Positions 15,177 through 21,667 of a stretch of 30,661 nt of DNA are shown piece by piece (positions within the stretch are counted from its first letter, which is position 1; each line of letters begins with the position of its first letter). The stretch is from assembly GCA_041672385.1 (NCBI GenBank), contig JBAYZQ010000009.1:1-30661 (forward strand), in the 5' to 3' direction. Source of the DNA: JBAYZQ01 sp041672385. Lineage in GTDB: Bacteria > Spirochaetota > Spirochaetia > Sphaerochaetales > Sphaerochaetaceae. The position numbers and the translations under genes are program-made. Under the pieces are notes generated by a model. That model was not told the DNA's origin, made no database searches, and saw only the letters and a list, made by a program, of their open reading frames with translations.

Positions 15177-16370
15177 TTGAAAATAGAAAAAATAAGTGAT
15201 ACCATAACAAAAGTTTTTTTTGATAATAACAAAGAATTGATTTTAGTTGGAACCGCACATGTTTCAAAAGACAGCGTTGATGAAGTTTCCAATCTTATCG
15301 AAACAGAAAAACCAGATAGACTTTGTATTGAATTAGATGATGGAAGATTAAAATCAAAAACAAATAAAAAAACTTGGGACGAAACGGATTTAATAAAAGT
15401 TTTCAAAGAAGGTAAAGCTTTTTTACTTCTAGGAAATACCGCTTTAGCTTCCTATCAAAAACGAATTGGAATGACAACTGGAGTCGCACCTGGAAGCGAA
15501 CTACTTTCGGCTTATAAAATTGCAGAAGAAAAAGGAATACCCATTTCTCTCTGTGATAGAAATATTCAAATAACCCTTCAAAGAGCATGGAGACTTTCAA
15601 ATTTCTGGCACAAATCTAAACTTCTTGGTTCTCTTATTTCTTCAGCCTTCAGTAAAGAAAAAGTTACTGCTGAAGAACTTGAAGAATTAAAGAAAAATGA
15701 TACTCTTCAGCAAATGCTTAAAGAAATGGCCAAAGAATTACCAGGGGCAAAGAAAGCTTTGATTGATGAAAGAGACACCTATCTTGCAACAAATATTTAT
15801 CTTGCTTCTGGTGAAAAAAAGCTTGCAGCAATTGGTGCAGGCCACGCCGGTGGAATTTTAAAAAACTTAGAGCGCCTTGAAAAAGGTGAACAAAAAACAG
15901 ACCTTTCTGATATTTCAGTTCTTCCTCCTAAATCAAAAGGTTCTTCTTTAGTAGGATGGATTGTTCCTTTTTTAATTGTTGCTCTTATAGTGTTTGGAGC
16001 TTACAGAAACGGATGGCAACAAGGAATTAGAATGTTCCTTTACTGGGCAGCTACTAATGCTTCTTTTACCTTCCTTTTTGCTATTCTTGCTAATGCACAC
16101 CCCCTTAACTGGTTGGTTGCTGCAATTACAGCTCCAATTTCGGTTTTAAGTCCTGTTCTTGGGGTTGGTATATTTACTGGAATTGCAGAAACCCGTTTAA
16201 GACGGCCTACAATTAAAGATTATGAAGCCTTGGGTGATGATTCTTTAAAACTAAAGGGTTGGTTTAAGAATAAAATTCTTCATGCCTTAGTAGTTTTCTT
16301 TATGACAAGCATTGGCTCTATTCTTGGAACTTTTGTAGGTTTTCCTGTTCTACTTAACTTAATAAGCTAA
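15177..16370 (+). CDS. TraB/PrgY family (GumN-like) membrane protein
   Basis: A 397-residue protein. The N-terminal TraB domain (~1-240) shows GTAHVSKDSVDEV (25-37), CIELDDGR (~48-55), GAGHAGGI (~221-228) and the internal ARG/ERD helices typical of the family. The C-terminus (~260-397) carries about four hydrophobic segments (GWIVPFLIVALIVFGAY onward). Family members include the enterococcal PrgY pheromone inhibitor and many bacterial and archaeal proteins of unknown role; a metalloprotease-like activity has been proposed for related TIKI proteins. The start is TTG at 15177, with AAGGAAG nine bases upstream. A PHP phosphoesterase gene follows after two bases, so the two are probably co-translated. 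The substrate is unknown. Confidence 0.9.
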   Translation: MKIEKISDTITKVFFDNNKELILVGTAHVSKDSVDEVSNLIETEKPDRLCIELDDGRLKSKTNKKTWDETDLIKVFKEGKAFLLLGNTALASYQKRIGMTTGVAPGSELLSAYKIAEEKGIPISLCDRNIQITLQRAWRLSNFWHKSKLLGSLISSAFSKEKVTAEELEELKKNDTLQQMLKEMAKELPGAKKALIDERDTYLATNIYLASGEKKLAAIGAGHAGGILKNLERLEKGEQKTDLSDISVLPPKSKGSSLVGWIVPFLIVALIVFGAYRNGWQQGIRMFLYWAATNASFTFLFAILANAHPLNWLVAAITAPISVLSPVLGVGIFTGIAETRLRRPTIKDYEALGDDSLKLKGWFKNKILHALVVFFMTSIGSILGTFVGFPVLLNLIS

Positions 16371-16372
16371 TA

Positions 16373-17182
16373 ATGAAAATAAAAAGTAATCTTCATACAC
16401 ACAGTACCTACTGTGATGGAAAAAATACTCTTGAAGAAAACATAAAAGAAGCCATAGCTTTAGATTTCAGATCAATTGGATTTTCTGGACATGCTAATTC
16501 AGGTATAAGCGATGATACTTGTTGCATGTCAGAAGAAACAACCAAGAAATATTTTTCGGAATTAGAAAACCTAAAACAAAAATATAAAGAAAAAATAACG
16601 GTTTTTAAGGGTATTGAACTTGAAGCTTGTAACCCAGAAAACTATCTTGAAACTGATTATTCCATATTAAGTCTCCATTTTTTAAAAACAACTTCATCTT
16701 TCTTAAGTATTGATGATACTAAAGAGAAATTAAAAGAAATCATCAAAGAATTGGGGCAAATAAACTTTGTTAACCTGTATTTTGATCAACTTCTTTCTGC
16801 TTCTTCAAAAATTAATTTTGATATTGTAGGACATTTTGATCTTTATACTAAGTTTAACGAACAAGAAATTCTTATCGATGAAACAAATAAAAGATATCAA
16901 GATATTGCTATAAATGCTTTAGAAGTGCTTTATAAGCAAGGAAGAATTTTTGAAATTAACACAGGAGCTATTTCAAGAGGTTATAGAAAAACAGTGTATC
17001 CTTCTCTTTTTATCTTAAAAAAATTAAAAGAATGGAAGGCTCCAATTATTATTTCCTCTGATTCTCATGAAAAATCTAATTTGTCTTTTTATTTTGATGA
17101 AACCCAAGCTTTGTTAAAATCAATAGGTTTTAAAGAGCAGGTAGAACTTACTGTAAAAGGTTTTAAAAAAATAAGTCTTTAA
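16373..17182 (+). CDS. PHP-domain phosphoesterase, histidinol-phosphatase-like
   Basis: A 269-residue metal-dependent phosphoesterase of the PHP superfamily. Metal-binding blocks are HTHSTYCDG (His8, His10, Asp15), GFSGHA (~39-44), FKGIELEA (~80-87), VGHFDLY (~150) and SSDSHEKSN (~227-235). The overall length and EINTGAISRGYRKTVYPS block resemble the HisK-type histidinol-phosphate phosphatase. However, no other histidine biosynthesis gene is nearby, so the true substrate could be another phosphomonoester. It starts two bases after the TraB stop with no ribosome binding site, implying coupled translation. It is convergent with radA, with only three bases between the two stop codons. Confidence 0.85.
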   Translation: MKIKSNLHTHSTYCDGKNTLEENIKEAIALDFRSIGFSGHANSGISDDTCCMSEETTKKYFSELENLKQKYKEKITVFKGIELEACNPENYLETDYSILSLHFLKTTSSFLSIDDTKEKLKEIIKELGQINFVNLYFDQLLSASSKINFDIVGHFDLYTKFNEQEILIDETNKRYQDIAINALEVLYKQGRIFEINTGAISRGYRKTVYPSLFILKKLKEWKAPIIISSDSHEKSNLSFYFDETQALLKSIGFKEQVELTVKGFKKISL

Positions 17183-17185
17183 TTC

Positions 17186-18535
17186 TCAATTAATTAAAAA
17201 ACTTTCTTTTATTGCTTGGTTAATTGAAGATACTTTTATTTGATTTAACTTAGATGTCTTTTTGATAGAAGAAGGAGATAATGCTGTTTTAAAACCCATT
17301 TCCACTCCAGTTTTTAATCTTCGTTCAGAAAACCCAACAGGCCTTATTTCACCTGCAAGACTTATTTCTCCAAAACTGAATAATCTTAGATTTAAATTCT
17401 TCCCTGTTTGAGCACTTACTAAAGCTAGTGCAAGAGCTAATTCAACAGAAACATCATTAACTTTCATTCCACCAGCAATATTAACATAAATATCTTTATT
17501 ACTAAATTTGAAACCGGCGTGCTTTTCTAAGACAGCAGCTATTCTAGATACTTTTCCATTCTCAATTTTATCCGAATAAACTCTAGTATAACCACTTTTA
17601 GATTCCACAACCAAGGCTTGAATCTCAACCATAAAGGTTCTTGATCCTTCACATATTGTTGCAAAGGATATACCAGGAGGAAGAGTAGCTCCACTTCTTT
17701 CTGAAACAAACAAAAGAGAAGGGTCCGTAACAGTTTCAAGTCCTTTGACTGTCATTAAGAAAATTCCTATTTCATCAATACTTCCAAAACGATTTTTGTT
17801 TGCTCTAATTAGTCGAAGTCCACTCGCAGCTTGGTCAAAATATAAAACAGTATCAACTAAATGTTCTATAACTTTAGGTCCTGCAAGTTGTCCTTCTTTG
17901 GTAACATGACCTACGAGAAAGACTGCTGAACCTATTTTTTTTGCTAAATTTATAATTTCAATACTACAAGCTCTTATTTGACTAATTGAGCCTGGAGGGG
18001 ATAGAATTTCTCTACTTCCAACGGTTTGAAGTGAATCCACAACTAAAAGTGTAGGTTTAACCTTTTCCATAACCAAAAGAATATCTTCTAGTTTCACATT
18101 ACAAAAAATATTAATTTTATCAAGATTCGAATCAAGCCTTATTGCTCTTTGCTTAATTTGAGAAGCACTTTCCTCTCCAGAAACATATAAAACTTTGTAG
18201 TCTTGTGATACTTTTGAAAGTGTTTGAAGCATTAGAGTGGATTTACCAATTCCTGGTTCTCCACCAATAAGAACGGAGCTGCCCCTTACAACTCCACCTC
18301 CTAAAACTCGATCAAGTTCAGCAATTCCAGTGGGAAATCTGAATTCTTTCTCCATTTTTACTTCACTAAGCGTTTGAATTTTTATTTCTCCTGTTGTCCG
18401 AGATTTTTTTATCCCAGTTGAGGAAAATTGTTGTTCTTCAAAGGTGTTCCAATTTTTACAATCTGGACATCTTCCCATCCATTTAGAACTTTCAAAGCCA
18501 CAATTGCTACAAACATATTTTACAGTATTTTTCAT
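17186..18535 (-). CDS. radA: DNA repair/recombination protein RadA (Sms)
   Basis: A 449-residue RecA-related helicase that extends recombination intermediates and processes branched DNA. The N-terminal zinc finger has Cys9, Cys12, Cys23 and Cys26. Walker A GEPGIGKST is at 92-100, Walker B-like TLLVVDSLQ at ~162-170, and the RadA-specific KNRFG at 247-251. A Lon-protease-like C-terminal domain (~290-449) includes DIYVNIAGGMKVND. The length is normal and all key residues are present. It is the last gene of the apparent parA-parB-immunophilin-radA run; AAAGAGA precedes the ATG. No clear terminator lies between it and the convergent PHP gene. Confidence 0.96.
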   Translation of the reverse strand: MKNTVKYVCSNCGFESSKWMGRCPDCKNWNTFEEQQFSSTGIKKSRTTGEIKIQTLSEVKMEKEFRFPTGIAELDRVLGGGVVRGSSVLIGGEPGIGKSTLMLQTLSKVSQDYKVLYVSGEESASQIKQRAIRLDSNLDKINIFCNVKLEDILLVMEKVKPTLLVVDSLQTVGSREILSPPGSISQIRACSIEIINLAKKIGSAVFLVGHVTKEGQLAGPKVIEHLVDTVLYFDQAASGLRLIRANKNRFGSIDEIGIFLMTVKGLETVTDPSLLFVSERSGATLPPGISFATICEGSRTFMVEIQALVVESKSGYTRVYSDKIENGKVSRIAAVLEKHAGFKFSNKDIYVNIAGGMKVNDVSVELALALALVSAQTGKNLNLRLFSFGEISLAGEIRPVGFSERRLKTGVEMGFKTALSPSSIKKTSKLNQIKVSSINQAIKESFLIN

Positions 18536-18585
18536 ATTCTCTTTAAGCCTTTATAAAAAGGGGGTAAGGTCTATTTTAGTTTTTT

Positions 18586-19533
18586 TTAAAAATCTAACAA
18601 TTCTACTTCAAAGATTAAAAAAGAATTTGGAGGGATAACTCCAGGATAACCCTGAATTCCATAACCTAACTCTGGAGGTATAATCAATACTCTTTTTTCA
18701 CCTTTTCTCATTGTTAGAAGAGCTTCGTTCCAACCTTCTATTACTTCACCAATTTTAAAAGTAGCAGGTTTTTTACGAACAATTGAGCTGTCAAATAGTT
18801 TATTGTTCATTAAACGACCTTCATAATGAACGGTAACCTCTTTTCCATATGCAGGTAATGCTGTTCCACTACCTTTCTTTAAAACTTTATAACGTAACCC
18901 TGAGGCTGTTTTCACGGCCTCTGGCCAACGCTTTTTAATTTCTTCATTTATTAGTTCATCTTTTTCTGAAAGTTCTTTTAAAACCTTCTCAGCTTCATTT
19001 TTAACTAATTCTTCAAAAGAGTTTTTTGTTACTTTAAAAGCTTTTGCTTTTTCTCCAACTCTCTCAATTTTAATACTATTAATTTTATCACCTTGTTCTA
19101 TTGAATTTACATTTTCCATTCCTTCAACGACATGCCCAAAAATTGTATGCTTGCCATCTAACCAAGGAGTAGGAACATGCGTAATAAAAAATTGACTTCC
19201 ATTTGTTCCAGGTCCAGCATTTGCCATTGAGAGAATTCCAGGCTTGTCATGTTTTAAAGAAGCATCAAATTCATCAGGAAATTTGTAACCTGGTCCACCT
19301 GTTCCTGTACCATTAGGACATCCACCTTGTACCATAAAATTTTCAATTACTCTATGAAAATTTAATCCATCATAGAAAGGTACTTCTGGACTAGAAAGAT
19401 TTAATACTCCTTCTACTAAGCCAACAAAATTACTTACTGTCATAGGAATTTTTTCAAATTCCAACTGTACTACAATCTTTCCTTTTTCGGTGTCAATCAC
19501 ACCGTAAAGTCCATCATTTTCACAATAACTCAT
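18586..19533 (-). CDS. Dual peptidyl-prolyl isomerase: cyclophilin-FKBP fusion
   Basis: A 315-residue cytoplasmic protein (no signal peptide) with two different prolyl isomerase domains. Cyclophilin, ~8-160: FHRVI with Arg61, FMVQGG (Phe66, Gln69), NGSQFFIT (Gln114, Phe115), PWLDGKHTIFG (Trp124, His129). A charged, probably coiled linker spans ~165-208. FKBP, ~210-315: VHYEGRL (Tyr237), FDSS (Phe247, Asp248), VIEGW (Val264, Ile265, Trp268), GYG (Tyr291), IPPNSFLIFEVELLD. Both active sites look intact. Cyclophilin-first dual immunophilins are known from Treponema and some Bacteroidetes, which supports a spirochaete origin. It starts 16 bases after the parB stop with GGAG upstream, so it is probably co-transcribed with parAB. 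Confidence 0.93.
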   Translation of the reverse strand: MSYCENDGLYGVIDTEKGKIVVQLEFEKIPMTVSNFVGLVEGVLNLSSPEVPFYDGLNFHRVIENFMVQGGCPNGTGTGGPGYKFPDEFDASLKHDKPGILSMANAGPGTNGSQFFITHVPTPWLDGKHTIFGHVVEGMENVNSIEQGDKINSIKIERVGEKAKAFKVTKNSFEELVKNEAEKVLKELSEKDELINEEIKKRWPEAVKTASGLRYKVLKKGSGTALPAYGKEVTVHYEGRLMNNKLFDSSIVRKKPATFKIGEVIEGWNEALLTMRKGEKRVLIIPPELGYGIQGYPGVIPPNSFLIFEVELLDF

Positions 19534-19549
19534 ATTTTCTCCATCAAAT

Positions 19550-20476
19550 TTAAAACAATTGAGATCCCGGTTTCAGCAACTGGTAAATTCTCTCAAGTTC
19601 TTCTTGGTCGGTATAAGGGATTTCAATCTTTCCCTTTTCTAAATTACCTTTTATTTCAACTTTTGTTCCTACGACTAATAAAAATTTTTCTTCTATATCA
19701 AGGATTTCAAGTTCTTTATATTTTTTCTTTTTTTCTTTCAGAAATTCTCCATCATGTTGAGTAACAATTCGTTTTCCCTGATTCAAATCAGCTGCCATTT
19801 TTTCTGTTTGCCTTACAGAAAGATTATTTTCAAGAATTCTGTCAAACAAAACTTGTTGATCAGCAGGATTTATTACTGAAAGCAAAGCCCGAGCATGTCC
19901 ACTGGTCAATTTCCCTTCCTTAAGAGAGGAAAGCATTTGCTTGGGTAATTGAAGGAGTCTTACACTATTGGCAATTGTACTTCGACTTTTTCCAAGTCTT
20001 TTTGACAATTCTTCTTGTGTAATTGAAACTTCTTTTAATAAGTAATTATAAGCTAAGGCTTCTTCATAGGGATTCAAATTTTCTCGTTGAATGTTTTCAA
20101 TTAACGAAACTTCCATCCTCTGTGTGTTTGAAAAAGTTCTAACTAAAACTGGAATTTTTTGTAAGCCTGCCATCTTAGCAGCTCTAAATCTTCTTTCTCC
20201 TGCAATTATGACATACTTTTTATCAGTTATTTTTTCAACCAACAACGGTTGAAGAATGCCCTGATTTTTTATGGATTCACTTAATTCTTTTATAGATTCA
20301 ATATCAAAATCTTTTCTTGGCTGATTTAAATTTGGTTCAATAAAAGAAATAGGAAGTTGTTCAACTTCAATTGTGTCTTTAGCTTTTCTTTCTGTTGGTG
20401 TATTAATTTCAATATCAAAATCTGGAAGTAAAGACTCCATTCCTTTTCCTAACCCATGTTTTTTATTTGCTGACAC
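19550..20476 (-). CDS. parB: Chromosome-partitioning protein ParB
   Basis: A 308-residue parS-binding CTPase. The N-terminal ParB/Srx domain has the CTP-binding GERRFRAA motif at 93-100 and ENIQRENLNPYEEA at 127-140. The helix-turn-helix follows (SITQEELSKRLGKSRSTIAN, 151-170), then a C-terminal dimerisation region. The start is GTG at 20476: it follows AAGGAG by ten bases and gives the family-typical opening KKHGLGKGMESLLPDF. It overlaps the parA end by 14 bases. The longer reading to 20542 would lie wholly inside parA and adds non-homologous residues. Its predicted target parS lies at 21539-21554, about 1 kb away. ParB spreads from parS and recruits SMC. Confidence 0.95.
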   Translation of the reverse strand: MSANKKHGLGKGMESLLPDFDIEINTPTERKAKDTIEVEQLPISFIEPNLNQPRKDFDIESIKELSESIKNQGILQPLLVEKITDKKYVIIAGERRFRAAKMAGLQKIPVLVRTFSNTQRMEVSLIENIQRENLNPYEEALAYNYLLKEVSITQEELSKRLGKSRSTIANSVRLLQLPKQMLSSLKEGKLTSGHARALLSVINPADQQVLFDRILENNLSVRQTEKMAADLNQGKRIVTQHDGEFLKEKKKKYKELEILDIEEKFLLVVGTKVEIKGNLEKGKIEIPYTDQEELERIYQLLKPGSQLF

Positions 20477-21224
20477 GTTCAATAATCTCCTTAGCCAATT
20501 TTCTATAGGCCTTTCCTCCACTACTGGAATTATCATACACATTTATTGGTAAACCATGAGAAGGAGCTTCGCTTAAACGTACATTTCTTGGTATTAAAGT
20601 CTTAAAGACCATCCTATCAAAATATGCAGAAACATTTTCTACAACTTCATTATTAAGATTAGAACGCTTGCTATACATGGTAAAACAAATTCCCAAAATT
20701 TTTATTTCAGGATTAAGTTTTTTTTTCACATTAGCAATAGTTCTCATTATTAAATTTAGACCTTCCATGGCAAAATACTCACACTGCATTGGGACAATAA
20801 CATACTCAGTCCAAGCAAGAGCATTCATGGTTAAGACACCTAATTCTGGAGGGCAATCAACAAAAATATAATCAAACCTTTCATCAAGATTTTCAATAGA
20901 ATTTTTTAAAATAAGATTTCTTTCTTTGTCGTCTGCAAGCTCAATACTTAATCCTGCAAGATTAAATCCTCCGGAAATACAAAAGAGGTTTTCCACAGCA
21001 GTTGTTTGAATTAAACTTTCTTCAAACCCTTCTGTCATCAACTCATAGGTTCCTCTTAATCGTGAATCCGAACTAACAGCACTTGAAAGATTCCCCTGAG
21101 AATCCAAATCAACTAAGAGAATTTTCAACCCACTTTGAGCAAGGATAGATCCTAAATTTACAGCAGTTGTGGTCTTTCCCACACCACCTTTTTGATTTAA
21201 AAAAATTATCCTTTTTGCTTTCAT
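20463..21224 (-). CDS. parA: Chromosome-partitioning ATPase ParA (Soj)
   Basis: A 253-residue Walker-type ATPase that binds DNA non-specifically in its ATP form and moves ParB-parS complexes; in some bacteria it also modulates DnaA. The deviant Walker A is KGGVGKTT (12-19) with the signature lysine, followed by LVDLDSQGN (~37-45), the Walker B-like FVDCPPELG (~116-124) and the usual C-terminal PSHGLPI and YRKLAKEI. There is no Shine-Dalgarno sequence before the ATG at 21224, but a strong promoter ends six bases upstream, so a leaderless mRNA is predicted. parB overlaps its end. Length fits chromosomal rather than plasmid ParA. Confidence 0.96.
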   Translation of the reverse strand: MKAKRIIFLNQKGGVGKTTTAVNLGSILAQSGLKILLVDLDSQGNLSSAVSSDSRLRGTYELMTEGFEESLIQTTAVENLFCISGGFNLAGLSIELADDKERNLILKNSIENLDERFDYIFVDCPPELGVLTMNALAWTEYVIVPMQCEYFAMEGLNLIMRTIANVKKKLNPEIKILGICFTMYSKRSNLNNEVVENVSAYFDRMVFKTLIPRNVRLSEAPSHGLPINVYDNSSSGGKAYRKLAKEIIERVSK

Positions 21225-21230
21225 GCATAC

Positions 21231-21259
21231 ACTATAAAATATTAAATCATATTTGTCAC
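21231..21259 (-). promoter_or_regulatory. Predicted parA promoter giving a leaderless mRNA
   Basis: On the minus strand, GTGACA (21259-21254, 5/6), exactly 17 bases, then TATAGT (21236-21231, 5/6). Six bases (GTATGC) separate the -10 box from the parA ATG at 21224, so transcription should begin at the start codon. Confidence 0.6.
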
Positions 21260-21266
21260 TACAGAG

Positions 21267-21295
21267 TTGACCCTTTTCTTTTGTTACATTAAATT
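21267..21295 (+). promoter_or_regulatory. Predicted promoter of the NifU-like gene
   Basis: TTGACC (21267-21272), 17 bases, then TAAATT (21290-21295). The leader of about 15 bases contains AAGGAG. It is divergent from the parA promoter, with seven bases between the two -35 boxes. Confidence 0.5.
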
Positions 21296-21316
21296 AGGGT
21301 AGTAAGGAGACTTCAA

Positions 21317-21538
21317 ATGGAAGATAAAATAAAAACAGCCCTTGAGGCAATCAGACCTTCTCTCCAGAATGATGGAGGGGATATTGAATATATTAGCACT
21401 GTAGACAAAACTGTTAATGTAAGATTAAAAGGACATTGTGCTACTTGTGCTTATTCACAAATGACCTTAAAAAATGGAATTGAGAATTACTTGAAAAATA
21501 CAGTAGATGAAGATCTTGTAGTTGTCAATCATGCATAA
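21317..21538 (+). CDS. NifU C-terminal-domain iron-sulfur scaffold/carrier (Nfu type)
   Basis: A 73-residue protein consisting only of the NifU C-terminal (Nfu) domain. It has the family pattern IRPSLQNDGGDIEYI (~12-26), VRLKGHCATCAYSQMTLKNG with Cys41 and Cys44, and a closing IENYLKNTVDEDL. Two such proteins bridge a 4Fe-4S cluster through the paired CxxC cysteines and deliver it to client enzymes. AAGGAG lies just upstream of the ATG. It is a single gene between divergent parA and convergent gyrA, with its own promoter and a terminator at 21559. A parS site starts right after its stop codon. Confidence 0.93.
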   Translation: MEDKIKTALEAIRPSLQNDGGDIEYISTVDKTVNVRLKGHCATCAYSQMTLKNGIENYLKNTVDEDLVVVNHA

Positions 21539-21554
21539 TGTTTCACGTGAAACT
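21539..21554. other. parS: parS centromere site (ParB-binding)
   Basis: TGTTTCACGTGAAACT matches the general bacterial parS consensus TGTTTCACGTGAAACA at 15 of 16 positions, with a perfect 14-bp palindrome core (21540-21553). It lies immediately after the NifU-like stop, between parAB and gyrA, about 4.8 kb from the dnaA start. It is the only CACGTG-centred copy I could find in the window. Confidence 0.93.
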
Positions 21555-21558
21555 TTTT

Positions 21559-21585
21559 AACCGGCTTTTATGGCCGGTTTTTTTT
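21559..21585 (+). terminator. Intrinsic terminator of the NifU-like gene
   Basis: Stem AACCGGC (21559-21565) and GCCGGTT (21573-21579), loop of seven, followed by a run of eight T. It sits directly downstream of parS. Confidence 0.9.
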
Positions 21586-21594
21586 GTTTTAAAG

Positions 21595-21632
21595 AAAACA
21601 AAAAACCGCATTATCAAAATAACACGGTTTTT
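21595..21632 (-). terminator. Intrinsic terminator of the gyrB-gyrA operon
   Basis: Arms AAAAACCG (21601-21608) and CGGTTTTT (21625-21632) carry an inner TTAT/ATAA stem. Read on the minus strand, the stem is followed by a T-rich tail. It lies 36 bases beyond the gyrA stop. Confidence 0.8.
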
Positions 21633-21667
21633 ATTTTTTGTAATCTTACTAAGAATAATAATTACTT

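Noticed and set aside
17181..17197. TTAATT-ctc-AATTAA palindrome between the PHP gene and radA as a terminator
   Set aside because: The stem is six A/T pairs with no U-run and covers both stop codons; it is too weak to call.
20477..20542. Longer N-terminus for ParB
   Set aside because: It would lie wholly within parA, and the family-typical KKHGLGKG start follows the GTG at 20476 with a well-placed AAGGAG.
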